The position numbers and the translations under genes were made by a program. This document shows, in pieces, positions 37,153 through 46,508 of a stretch of DNA of 49,115 bases; within the stretch, counting starts at the first letter, position 1; every line of letters begins with the position of its first letter. The DNA comes from Acidobacteriales bacterium 13_2_20CM_55_8 (GTDB taxonomy: Bacteria; Acidobacteriota; Terriglobia; Terriglobales; Acidobacteriaceae). Under the pieces are notes generated by a model. It was not told where the DNA came from, did not search any database, and was given only the letters and a program-made list of their open reading frames with translations. The stretch covers positions 7,669 through 56,783 of the forward strand of contig MNDG01000151.1 of assembly GCA_001914815.1 (NCBI GenBank). Reading direction: 5' to 3'.

Positions 37153-38055
37153 TCACCGTCCCATCTCTGGCAGCAGGGTTCTAATTAACTGGATTACCGC
37201 CGGACCTAATGTGACAAAGATGATAGACGGTAGAACGAAAACCACCAAGGGGATAACCATCTTAATCGTGGTCTTCGCGGCCTGCTCTTCTGCTCTTTGC
37301 CGGCGTTCCGTCCGCAGCGAATCCGAATGCACTCTCAACGCCTTGGCAACGCTGGTCCCGAAGCGGTCAGTTTGCACCAGAGTGCCCACCAGAGCGCGGA
37401 CATCGTCTACGCCGGTCCGCTCCGTCAGATTGCGCAGCGCCTCGACTCTTGGTTTGCCGGCCCGCATCTCCAGGTTCACCAAATGAAACTCATCACTCAA
37501 ATCGGGGTGAGCATGATGTAGATCGGCGCCTACCCGCATCATCGCCTGGTCTAATGCCAACCCGGCTTCGACGCAGATGACGGTCAGGTCCAGTGCATCT
37601 GGTAGTGCGAGAGTAATGCGCCGCTGCCGATCCCGGATCATGCGCTTCAACACGAATCTTGGCAGGAAGAAGCAAAAGGCGGTAACGCTCACCATCAGAA
37701 GCACAGAATCAAAGCCGGCAGCCGCAATCACCGCAACCAATCCGATGAGTGCCAGCAGCACGCGGCTGCCGACATACATAGTGAGGTGGCGCGGCTCGCG
37801 ATAACCGGCCTGGATAAGCCATGCTCGAGTTCTGGAGACTTCCGAGGGCGACAATGGCAGAGCCCGGCTTAAAGGATCGAGCGCCTGTTCCAACCGCTCT
37901 TTGAATGCCGGTTTCTCCTGCGGCTCAGCTTTCTGCCATCCCAGCGCGCGCAAACGCGAGCCCAACACGGAAGACGGAGCATAGGCGGCCGCCCCGAAAG
38001 AAAACACTGCCAGGGCGATGGTGAAGAACAATACGATTGCCAGCAGCAATGCCAT
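37153..38055 (-). CDS. tadC: Tad pilus inner-membrane protein TadC (T2SSF family)
   Basis: DALDLTVICVEAGLALDQAMMRVGADL..LRNLTERTGVDDVRALVGTLVQTDRFGTSVAKALRVHSDSLRTERRQRAEEQAAK. Confidence 0.93.
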   Translation of the reverse strand: MALLLAIVLFFTIALAVFSFGAAAYAPSSVLGSRLRALGWQKAEPQEKPAFKERLEQALDPLSRALPLSPSEVSRTRAWLIQAGYREPRHLTMYVGSRVLLALIGLVAVIAAAGFDSVLLMVSVTAFCFFLPRFVLKRMIRDRQRRITLALPDALDLTVICVEAGLALDQAMMRVGADLHHAHPDLSDEFHLVNLEMRAGKPRVEALRNLTERTGVDDVRALVGTLVQTDRFGTSVAKALRVHSDSLRTERRQRAEEQAAKTTIKMVIPLVVFVLPSIIFVTLGPAVIQLIRTLLPEMGR

Positions 38056-38058
38056 GTC

Positions 38059-39027
38059 TTAGACCTGAATCCGAATGATTCTTCGGATGATGAAATATCC
38101 CACGGTTTGAAGCGTCAGGCCTGCGACGATCAGGGTATGGCCGATGGGATCTGCAAATAGCGGCCGAATGAAGGTCGGATTCATAATCAACATCGTGACG
38201 ACGATAATTGGCGGCAATCCCATCAACAGCATCATGGTTAGGCGGCCTTGCGCTGTATACACGCGTACTTGACGCATGATCTTGAAACGTTCCCGGATGA
38301 GATAAGACAAGTTATCCAGAATCTCGGCCAGGTTGCCGCCGGTTTCCCGCTGCAACATGACAGCGGTGACGAAGAACTTCACGTCCACCAGAGGCATGCG
38401 CTCAGTAAGGTTCAGCAATGCATCGCGAACCGGCAGTCCGAATTTTTGCTCCTCAAACAGCTTGCGAAATTCGGAAGCGATGGGTTCTGAAATCTCATTC
38501 GAGATCAGTTCAAGAGCCGTGGTGAAGGCGTGCCCGGCGCGCACCGCCCGTGCCAGCGTATCGATGGCTTCGGGGAACAATTCCTCAAATTTCTGAAATC
38601 GCCGGGCGCGCCGGAAGGACGCATATGAATACGGCAGCACGGCGCCAACAATCATTCCCAACCAGGCAAACTGCGGAAATGGACTTAGGATCAATACAAG
38701 TAGCGCCAGCCCCACACCGCTGAGCACACACAGCATCAGAATAGTGCCTGCGCGGGTCTTCAGGTCCGCCTGGGAGAGGAGCGTCTGGAGATTGGTAATT
38801 CTGGCGGATCGGCGCAACAGGCTGTCGAGCGCCGGGATCTCACTCAACATTTCGTCGCGCAGCAACGCCAGTTCTTCGCTGGGTTGGCGTTCGGCGGCCT
38901 TCTCCACACTGGCCAAACGTTCACGCAGCAGGCGGGCGCGAGCGCTGCGCCGGTCAAGCAGGGAACCAATGACGAAGGTGGCGAGCGAAACAACCACGAA
39001 TACGGCTATGGCGATCAGGGTCAACAT
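38059..39027 (-). CDS. tadB: Tad pilus inner-membrane protein TadB (T2SSF family)
   Basis: FPEAIDTLARAVRAGHAFTTALELISNEISEPIASEFRKLFEEQKFGLPVRDALLNLTERMPLVDVKFFVTAVMLQRETGGNLAEIL. Confidence 0.93.
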   Translation of the reverse strand: MLTLIAIAVFVVVSLATFVIGSLLDRRSARARLLRERLASVEKAAERQPSEELALLRDEMLSEIPALDSLLRRSARITNLQTLLSQADLKTRAGTILMLCVLSGVGLALLVLILSPFPQFAWLGMIVGAVLPYSYASFRRARRFQKFEELFPEAIDTLARAVRAGHAFTTALELISNEISEPIASEFRKLFEEQKFGLPVRDALLNLTERMPLVDVKFFVTAVMLQRETGGNLAEILDNLSYLIRERFKIMRQVRVYTAQGRLTMMLLMGLPPIIVVTMLIMNPTFIRPLFADPIGHTLIVAGLTLQTVGYFIIRRIIRIQV

Positions 39028-39059
39028 ACCGGTTGGGAGCGAAGCTCCGCTTCCGCCTC

Positions 39060-40355
39060 TTAAACCTCCATCCGAGATTCAAATAACGCAGGACGCAGGC
39101 GGCAACCGGCGGTCGCCAGGCGATCGGCGAACTTGGGCCTGATTCCGGTGGCATGGAAAGTTCCACGCACTTTGCCGCTCTCATCAACTCCTATCCGTTC
39201 GAATACGAAAATATCCTGCATGGAAATGACTTCGCCTTCCACGCCCGTGACTTCACAGATCGCGATCACCTTTCGTGAGCCATCGGAAAGGCGCGCGATT
39301 TGTACCACGGTGTGAATGGCCGAAGCGATCTGGTGCCGGACCGCCCGCTCCGGAATATTTAAGTTGGCCATGGAGAACATGCTCTCGATACGCGCCAGCG
39401 CGTCGCGTTGCGAGTTGGCGTGGACTGTGGTCAAGGAGCCTTCGTGACCCGTGTTCATCGCTTGCAACATGTCAAATGCTTCTTCGCCGCGGACCTCGCC
39501 CACCACAATGCGGTCGGGACGCATACGCAGACTGTTGATCACCAGTTGGCGTTGCCTTACTGCGCCCTTACCTTCGATGTTGGGCGGTCGCGTCTCCAGC
39601 CTGACTACGTGCTCCTGTTTCAATTGCAGTTCGGCAGCATCCTCGATGGTCACGATGCGCTCATTATTCGGAATGTAACCGGAGAGGACGTTCAGCAGTG
39701 TGGTCTTACCGGCGCCAGTTCCACCCGAGATCAGAATATTCAGCCGGCCCTTTACCATGGTCGAGAGCAGCTCCAGCATGGGTTCGGTGAGAGTCTTGTT
39801 CTCGATCATGTTGCGCGCCGTAACCGGATCCCGGCCGAAGCGCCGGATAGAGAGACATGGACCATCAATGGCCAGCGGAGGAATGATGGCGTTCACACGC
39901 GAGCCGTCCGCCAAACGCGCATCCACCATGGGAGACGATTCATCCACCCGCCGTCCCACGCGCGAGACGATGCGGTCGATGATCTGCATGAGGTGCTGGT
40001 CATCCTTGAAACTGAGGCCAGTGGTCTCCAGTTTGCCGCCGCGTTCCACATACACACGGTTGTAACGGTTTACCAGAATGTCAGTGATGCTGGGGTCCTT
40101 GAGCAACGGCTCCAGCGGACCCAGTCCAAAGATTTCATCCAGAATCTCGCGGGCCAACCGCTCGCGCTCGGCGAAGCTGAGCGGCACAGCTTCGCTGTTC
40201 ACAGTGTTGCGAATCAGTACCAATACTTCTTCGCGAGCGGCATCGCCCGGCGTCCGGCCCAGCTTCTCCAGATCCAGACGATCGAGAATCTTGCGATGGA
40301 GATCGGCTTTTACCTGCTGATATTCGCTTCTTTCGAAGGTTTGCAAATTTGCCAT
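39060..40355 (-). CDS. cpaF: Tad pilus assembly ATPase CpaF/TadA
   Basis: [98 protein letters not shown]. Confidence 0.97.
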   Translation of the reverse strand: MANLQTFERSEYQQVKADLHRKILDRLDLEKLGRTPGDAAREEVLVLIRNTVNSEAVPLSFAERERLAREILDEIFGLGPLEPLLKDPSITDILVNRYNRVYVERGGKLETTGLSFKDDQHLMQIIDRIVSRVGRRVDESSPMVDARLADGSRVNAIIPPLAIDGPCLSIRRFGRDPVTARNMIENKTLTEPMLELLSTMVKGRLNILISGGTGAGKTTLLNVLSGYIPNNERIVTIEDAAELQLKQEHVVRLETRPPNIEGKGAVRQRQLVINSLRMRPDRIVVGEVRGEEAFDMLQAMNTGHEGSLTTVHANSQRDALARIESMFSMANLNIPERAVRHQIASAIHTVVQIARLSDGSRKVIAICEVTGVEGEVISMQDIFVFERIGVDESGKVRGTFHATGIRPKFADRLATAGCRLRPALFESRMEV

Positions 40356-40373
40356 GATTATGTCTGACTAAAA

Positions 40374-41546
40374 TTAAACCGTCTTAAACAACGACCACGC
40401 CGTGCGCTTCACATCCGCATCATTTTCAGTGAGGCGAGCCGCAAGACCGGTAAAGGAACGCGCAATGTCGGTATGATTTTGCTGCATCAGCGGAATTCCG
40501 CGATCGATGGCTGTGGAGACCGCGAAATATTGATTAGGTATCTTCCACAGCAGCTTCACCCCGGCCGCAGCTTCAGCGTCGGCTTCACTGAACCCCGGAA
40601 TCTTACGAAAACGATTGAGTACGAGTTGCACGCGCTCGCGGCCGCCAGTTTCTCCTAAATACTGCTGCACTCGGGCCGCGCTCCACAGCGACGCAACATC
40701 GGCATGAGTCACCAGCAACACGGTTTCGGAAAGATTCGACACCAGCCGAGTAGTCCCGTCCATGCGCGAAGACGCATCCACAACGACATAACGGAAGTGA
40801 CTCATCAGCATGTCGAACAGCCGGGCAAATTCCGCGGTTGAAGGTTCCAAACCCACCGGGGTATTTGCTCCGGCCAGCAATTGCAGGCCGCCGCTGTGCC
40901 GGGTCATAAAACTTTCCAGCAGCGAACTGTCGAGACGGTGAAGATTACGGATGGCGTCGGCTACGCTGAACAGCGGCTTGAGATTCATGTGCAGCGCGGC
41001 GTGACCGAGTTGCGCGATGTCCACCAGCGCGACATTGCCATGGGCGGACTGCAAGGCCAGGGCGAGGTTAACGGCGATGGTGGTGGCGCCGCTGCCTCCC
41101 TTGGCGTTCACGATTGTAAAAACTTTGCCGCGCGCTCCCTCCCGATGTACTTTTCGCTGCGCAGTCGCCAGTCGGACAAAAGCTTCCAGAAGATCGGTGG
41201 TAGTAGTAGGCCGTTCAATAAACTCGCGCGCTCCCGACCGCATAGCGTTCACAATCACCTGGGCCTGAGACATACTGCCAATGGCAAACAATGCAGAGTC
41301 GGGCAGTTCCTGATGAAGTAGTTCGATCGCCCGAAGAGCGAGTGCCCCGGTGTCAGCAGGAATGTCCACCAGAATCACCTCGGGGTTTGCCGTCTGAATC
41401 CTGCGCACGACTGGATCGGTAGCGGCGACCGGATAGCTGGGACAAGTGTGCACCGCCCGCGCTACGCTGGTGCCGTCCACGAGAACCTGCAGCACGGCAC
41501 GCTGTTCGCTGTCTGACGCGACGATCACCACAGAAAGTTCGGGCAT
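40374..41546 (-). CDS. cpaE: CpaE/TadZ-like ParA-family protein with N-terminal receiver-like domain
   Basis: VFTIVNAKGGSGATTIAVNLALALQ; YVVVDASSRMDGTTRLVSNLSETVLLVTHADVASLWSAAR. Confidence 0.9.
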   Translation of the reverse strand: MPELSVVIVASDSEQRAVLQVLVDGTSVARAVHTCPSYPVAATDPVVRRIQTANPEVILVDIPADTGALALRAIELLHQELPDSALFAIGSMSQAQVIVNAMRSGAREFIERPTTTTDLLEAFVRLATAQRKVHREGARGKVFTIVNAKGGSGATTIAVNLALALQSAHGNVALVDIAQLGHAALHMNLKPLFSVADAIRNLHRLDSSLLESFMTRHSGGLQLLAGANTPVGLEPSTAEFARLFDMLMSHFRYVVVDASSRMDGTTRLVSNLSETVLLVTHADVASLWSAARVQQYLGETGGRERVQLVLNRFRKIPGFSEADAEAAAGVKLLWKIPNQYFAVSTAIDRGIPLMQQNHTDIARSFTGLAARLTENDADVKRTAWSLFKTV

Positions 41547-41624
41547 TGATCCTGCTTGGGCCCCTACCGATTTCTTACTTCACCGACTTGCCGGAGTTGC
41601 TCTCTTTTTCACAACTCCTGTCTT

Positions 41625-43076
41625 CTATTTGCCGCTGCCCGAGGGCTTTGTTCCATCGAATTTGTTCTTATCCAAAAACGGTTTCGGATTCGCGGGTGTC
41701 GCCGGCGGCTGACTGCTCGGCGAGACGCGGCGCACAGTGCACAGAACCATGAGCTCGGCGTTGCTCTTTTGCGTGCTCCTGCTCTTGAAAAAATTGCCCA
41801 GGATTGGAATGTCACCCAGTCCCGGAATCTTGTTGTAGATGTTGGTGACACGATTGTCCATCAAACCGGCAATCACGAAGCTCTGGCCATCCTGCAACTC
41901 GAATTCAGTGTCCGCCCTGCGAGTGCTGAGCGCGGGCACATTGAAGCCGGAAATGGTAAGCCCATTGGCGAAATCCAGGGTGCTGACTTCGGGAACCACC
42001 TTCAAGTGTATGTTGCCGCTCGGCATGATAACTGGAGTGAATTTCAGGCGGACTCCGAATTCCCTGAATTGAATGGTTATCGCGTTGACACCGTTGCCAG
42101 GTTGCACAACGGGGAAGGGAAATTCACCTCCTGCCAGAAAGCTTGCTTCTTTGCCATTGACCGCGATCAGGTTGGGTTCAGCCAGGATCTGCAGCAGATT
42201 CTTCTGTTGCAGTGCTTTAATGACCGCGCCGATGTTGACGTCCGTGCGAGTCACAAAAACATTGAGAAAGTCGCTGATATTTACCGTGGACGGCGATACC
42301 GTCGTGGTGGTGACGCCCCCGGTTGTACTTGTGGTCGGTGTCGGGCGAGTGGTTGTAATGCTCCCAAATTGCCCTGTCTGGGTTTGTGCAATAGTGTTCC
42401 CCAGTCCTGGGGCAAAGAGATTGATCCCAAGCTGAGTCGTCGCCGTGCGATCCACTTCCGCGAACTTCACTTCAAGTAGAACTTCCTGGGCGCCCACGGG
42501 ACCGAAAGTCAGCACGTTCACCACGTTTTTGGAGTAGGCATCAGCGATCATGCCGGCGCGTTTGGCTACGTCTTCAGTGGAGACGTGGCCAGAGAGCACG
42601 ATCGCCGAGCGGGAAGGCGTGACCGCGATTTGCTCATCCGGGAAAACGCGTTTTTCTTCTTCGGCGGCAGCGCTGACGTCCACATCCACACGCAGATCGA
42701 AGCTGCGCGAACGTTCCAGTTCATCCCAGATCAACAAGGAGACCTCGCCCGGAGTGCGGCCGTGTACCAGGATCTGGGTCGGAGCTACCACCAGCGGATC
42801 CGCGATTGTGGCGTCGGTTACGGAAACCCGTTTGATCCTTTCCGTGGTGTTGATCAGCAGCGACTTCCCTACCATCACCCGCAATGGCGCGGCACTTTGA
42901 TTCTCAGGCTGTGCCGCCTGAGATGCGGTCATAGGAGACTGAGCAGCTGGTTGTTCCGCACCGGGTTGCACGTTGGGAGTTAAGCTCGAAGGTGGTTGTT
43001 CCTGGGATCCGGCAACTACCGCCGAGCCCAGCAGCCAGACCGCCAAAGTCTTCAGCGCCAGGGTACAAACTTTCAT
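41625..43076 (-). CDS. cpaC: Tad secretin CpaC/RcpA with BON-like domain and Thr-rich insertion (start at internal ATG; track ORF extends to 43136)
   Basis: MKVCTLALKTLAVWLLGSAVVAGSQ; VLLEVKFAEVDRTATTQLGINLFAPG; FEFPFPVVQPG/VRLKFTPVIMPSGNIHLKVVPEVSTLDFA; GLGDIPILGNFFKSRSTQKSNAELMVLCT. Confidence 0.93.
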   Translation of the reverse strand: MKVCTLALKTLAVWLLGSAVVAGSQEQPPSSLTPNVQPGAEQPAAQSPMTASQAAQPENQSAAPLRVMVGKSLLINTTERIKRVSVTDATIADPLVVAPTQILVHGRTPGEVSLLIWDELERSRSFDLRVDVDVSAAAEEEKRVFPDEQIAVTPSRSAIVLSGHVSTEDVAKRAGMIADAYSKNVVNVLTFGPVGAQEVLLEVKFAEVDRTATTQLGINLFAPGLGNTIAQTQTGQFGSITTTRPTPTTSTTGGVTTTTVSPSTVNISDFLNVFVTRTDVNIGAVIKALQQKNLLQILAEPNLIAVNGKEASFLAGGEFPFPVVQPGNGVNAITIQFREFGVRLKFTPVIMPSGNIHLKVVPEVSTLDFANGLTISGFNVPALSTRRADTEFELQDGQSFVIAGLMDNRVTNIYNKIPGLGDIPILGNFFKSRSTQKSNAELMVLCTVRRVSPSSQPPATPANPKPFLDKNKFDGTKPSGSGK

Positions 43077-43143
43077 TTCTCCAGCCTCCCGGTTACGGGA
43101 GCAAATCAACATATTCTCGGACCTCGGAAGTTTCAATGGGGGC

Positions 43144-43971
43144 TCAGAACTTGGTCACGTCCATTTTGTTGCCGCGAATCACCTCGACCGTATAAAAAGC
43201 AGGCGCAGGAGGTATTTCCACCGTCTTGCGTTTAGGGCGTTCACGGACAACAGGCGTGGGAGCAGAAATGTTCTTATACAAGCTGTTGCTTTTCACCGTC
43301 GCCAAATCTTGCTGCTTGGTGTCCAGGGGATTGCGCAGCGCTAACTGAATGCGTCCTTGGGTACTGGCGAGGGTCAGCTTCTGTGCGTCATCGGGCGAAA
43401 CCAGCAGTGTGATGACCGGAGTCATCTGTGGATCGCCGGCCGAATTGCGTTCCAGCCGCTGGCCGGTGGCAATCACGGCGACGTTCTCGAGCACTGTAGT
43501 TGTCTGTTGCTCGGTTGCGCCCGACGGATTTCCTGTCAGCAAAACGTCTACTCGGGTGCCCGGCAAAACGAAACCAGCTACCGAAACGACTTCGTTAACC
43601 CGCACTGAGACTGCGCGCATTCCAGGCGGAATTAGCGACGGCAGACCGTAACCGGCATTCTCACCGGCCAGTTTCAGGGGCAGGACAAATTCTCCCTTGG
43701 CAATCGGCAGCACCACTCCGCGGCCTACGACAGAAGATTTCTGATGAAAGCAGCTCGGGGGCAGATCGCCGGAGGGGAAACGAACCACCTTGACATCTTT
43801 GTCCTCGATCTTGGCCCCAACCTGAATGTCGCCAGTTGCGATTACTACATCCACACCAGGCGCATTGTTGGACCCTGTCCTCGACTGCAGGTTGCGGTAA
43901 ACGGCGAAGCTGGCAAAGGCGCCCAGTGCCAGGGCGACGACTCCAATTAACAAAAGCCTGCTGCGATTCAT
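43144..43971 (-). CDS. cpaB: Flp pilus assembly protein CpaB/RcpC
   Basis: IATGDIQVGAKIEDKDVKVVRFPSG..VGRGVVLPIAKGEFVLPLKLA..GMRAVSVRVNEVVSVAGFVLPGTRVDVLLT. Confidence 0.93.
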   Translation of the reverse strand: MNRSRLLLIGVVALALGAFASFAVYRNLQSRTGSNNAPGVDVVIATGDIQVGAKIEDKDVKVVRFPSGDLPPSCFHQKSSVVGRGVVLPIAKGEFVLPLKLAGENAGYGLPSLIPPGMRAVSVRVNEVVSVAGFVLPGTRVDVLLTGNPSGATEQQTTTVLENVAVIATGQRLERNSAGDPQMTPVITLLVSPDDAQKLTLASTQGRIQLALRNPLDTKQQDLATVKSNSLYKNISAPTPVVRERPKRKTVEIPPAPAFYTVEVIRGNKMDVTKF

Positions 43972-44128
43972 TAGCTACTCCTCAGAAATCTAGTTCAGTG
44001 CCTTGGGCGCAAAAAGGACCGCCAGCCGCTGCAATATGGCCGGTGGGCGAGCCCTCGATCTCAGGTTAGGGCGCAGCCGCGCGTGACGCGTCACACGGCA
44101 AACCGATCCCAGCTTCGCTCCGGTTTCG

Positions 44129-44293
44129 CTACTGAATCGAACTAGCGACGGAAGAGAATACGTTGTTGGCGTTGGATCCGATAAGCCGGATCGTGCCCAC
44201 CACAATCACTAGGATCACTGCCAGCATTACGGCGTATTCCGCGATATCCTGTCCTTCGTCTTCCCACCACAGCCTATAAAGAATCTGTTTCAC
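44129..44293 (-). CDS. flp: Flp-family type IVb pilin 1 (GTG start; track ORF extends to 44323)
   Basis: MKQILYRLWWEDEG|QDIAEYAVMLAVILVIVVGTIRLIGSNANNVFSSVASSIQ; prepilin G|xxxxEY site. Confidence 0.88.
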   Translation of the reverse strand: MKQILYRLWWEDEGQDIAEYAVMLAVILVIVVGTIRLIGSNANNVFSSVASSIQ

Positions 44294-44439
44294 TCTAAAT
44301 TCTTCTCCTGGAAAATCAGGCAATAGATAGTCCTACCCGATCTTGTGCAATTTTGTGCGCATCGGCGACCTCGTACCGCAATTTCTTCTGTTTGCTGAAT
44401 CAATGGCTTGCGAAAGGGAAAGGAGACGGTCTCAAGTCC

Positions 44440-44612
44440 CTCGCCCATAATACCCGACGCGTCCCCGGTCGAGGGACAAATTCTTGCACATTGTATCCCG
44501 GATGCCGCCCCGATGCTTTGGCGGGCGCGGTGAGGATTCGGTCCAGAAGGATGCTACCGTTTTCAGAGGACCTCGGCAAAGAAATATCTGCCGCATTATA
44601 CCCGGGAAACGC
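44440..44612 (-). promoter_or_regulatory. Three CGGG-preceded -10-like boxes upstream of flp pilin 1 (putative promoter cluster)
   Basis: Minus strand: TCGGGTATTATG (rc of 44446-ish), CCGGGATACAATG (rc of 44488-44502), CCGGGTATAATG (rc of 44593-44604). Confidence 0.35.
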
Positions 44613-44642
44613 AGCAAAGCATTGGCTTTCACTAGAAACTAC

Positions 44643-44813
44643 TTATTGAACCGCGCTGGCAACGGAGGAAAATACGTTGCCTGCACTGGAGCCGATAAGT
44701 CGAATCGTACCTACAGCAATGGCTAGGATCACGGCCAGCATGATGGCATACTCCGCGATGTCTTGTCCGGCTTCGCCCCGCCACAGTTTGTGCACTGCTC
44801 CCATTGTCTTCAT
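44643..44813 (-). CDS. flp: Flp-family type IVb pilin 2 (start uncertain; track ORF extends to 44873)
   Basis: MKTMGAVHKLWRGEAG|QDIAEYAIMLAVILAIAVGTIRLIGSSAGNVFSSVASAVQ. Confidence 0.87.
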   Translation of the reverse strand: MKTMGAVHKLWRGEAGQDIAEYAIMLAVILAIAVGTIRLIGSSAGNVFSSVASAVQ

Positions 44814-44988
44814 CCTCGTAACAGCAAAGAAATTACACAGGGGGAGAGATGCACAACAGACCAGCCGTTCCACTTCGTTGCCTTGGCCGGCCTTGAATAT
44901 GCCCGGCTATGATATCTCAGGAGCTCAACCGAAGCGAGATATATATTGCAGAGTGCTAGCTCCGCCAAGAGGTTAGCTGCTGCCCTTG

Positions 44989-46476
44989 CTAGCGCTCTTG
45001 AGTCAATATGACGGCTTGAGAGTCGGCATAAATTTGCTTCCAGCCCGCCTGGGACCGTAGCGCAGTTATCAGAGGTGCATCGGGAGGTAGGATTACGGTA
45101 CGGATTTGCCAGTGCTGGATCGGACCCTTCCAGCCATCCGTGAGGTGGTAAGTGGCATAGAAATCATCCATAAAGGAACCGCCGTACAGGTCGGTGCGCC
45201 CGTCAATAAAAACGCGGTATTCGGGATACAGTTCGCCGATGAAATAGCCACCCCAGTTGTAGTTGTTCAATACTGGCCCGGGTGGTCGCTGCCTCGCTAG
45301 AAAGGAAACCGCTGCTGCAGGAAAGTGCTCGGCTTCGGTTTCTGATTGACGGCTTATCACGGTTCGAACCTGTGCGATGGTGAAGACGACAAAGGTCGTC
45401 AATATAGTTGCATTCACTAGCATGCGGCGTGACCACAAAGAACTTGACCGCGACCCGACCCATGAGGCGGCGCCACGTTGTTCCAGCCAGGATTGTATCG
45501 ATCCGCTGAGGATGGGTACGGCGACGAGTACATAAATCGGGATATGGCGCACCGAGCGCAGGGCCAACCACATGGTCGCTAGCAGCAAAAGAAGGTCTCG
45601 GGCGCGCACCCGTCGCGAGGAAAGTCCCAGGGCGAGAAAAGTAGCCAGGAGCATGCAGAGAAAAGGCAATTCTTTGGCTTGATGAAAATTCGGCGAAAAC
45701 CATTCGTCGACATAATTCTGTATGGCGCTGGAACGGATGGTTTCCAGTGGATACCAATACATAGGCATCCCATTCGGATTCAGAGGCACCACCGCCAGGC
45801 ATGCGACCAGAGCCAACACCAACCTGCGGAGATGCGGAGCAGACTGCGTCCAGCCCCCGAAACCAAACACTACTTCCAGCACCTCACCGGCTAGAAACAG
45901 GATCATCAGACCGATTCCAACAAAGTATCCTCCGTGTGAATTCACCCAGAGTAGTGTCAGCGGCGGCACCGTCCACCACAGCAGCCGCGGATGTTTGTCT
46001 GAACGCTCTAGTATGAAGAGAAAGATGCTGGCCAATAGCAGCGAGAACATTTGTGGGCGTACTCCCCAAATAGGAGCCGAAGCTGCAGCGCCCCATATCG
46101 TGAATATCCCGGCAACATAAGGCTGACCCGGACTTCGCAAGTAAACCAGCAGAGAACTAACGGCGATGATTACCGAGAACCCGACAATCAATCCTCCCCA
46201 ACCCGCCAGACGATACACACCGTACATCGCAACCTCGGATAGCCACTCGTGGTTAATCCATGGTTGGCCCGCACGAGTAAAGGAGTAAGGGTCCGCGTGA
46301 AACACCTGATGATTCTGAATGATCAGTTGACCGGTGCGTAGATGCCACCACACATCGGGGTCGGCTACACCCCGGGCCGCCATGGCGAAGAGGCCAAGCA
46401 CCAGAACGGCAACAAAAATCCGGCGCGTTTCGAGGAGAGAATTCACCTGCGCTGGATAATACCCCAGCCGGAACAC
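44989..46476 (-). CDS. Polytopic membrane protein, putative GT-C-like (paralogue of 33033-34661)
   Basis: DVWWHLRTGQLIIQNHQVFHADPYSFTRAGQPWINHEWLSEV; NYNWGGYFIGELYPEYRVFIDGRTDLYGGSFMDDFYATYH. Confidence 0.75.
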   Translation of the reverse strand: MFRLGYYPAQVNSLLETRRIFVAVLVLGLFAMAARGVADPDVWWHLRTGQLIIQNHQVFHADPYSFTRAGQPWINHEWLSEVAMYGVYRLAGWGGLIVGFSVIIAVSSLLVYLRSPGQPYVAGIFTIWGAAASAPIWGVRPQMFSLLLASIFLFILERSDKHPRLLWWTVPPLTLLWVNSHGGYFVGIGLMILFLAGEVLEVVFGFGGWTQSAPHLRRLVLALVACLAVVPLNPNGMPMYWYPLETIRSSAIQNYVDEWFSPNFHQAKELPFLCMLLATFLALGLSSRRVRARDLLLLLATMWLALRSVRHIPIYVLVAVPILSGSIQSWLEQRGAASWVGSRSSSLWSRRMLVNATILTTFVVFTIAQVRTVISRQSETEAEHFPAAAVSFLARQRPPGPVLNNYNWGGYFIGELYPEYRVFIDGRTDLYGGSFMDDFYATYHLTDGWKGPIQHWQIRTVILPPDAPLITALRSQAGWKQIYADSQAVILTQER

Positions 46477-46508
46477 AAGGTAGAATCGGCTGGCCTAAAG
46501 ATTGATTC

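Noticed and set aside
39408-40367. 319-aa ORF antisense to cpaF, and 307-aa ORF 41556-42479 antisense to the secretin
   Set aside because: Codon-shadow ORFs without family signatures; the opposite strand encodes well-recognised proteins.
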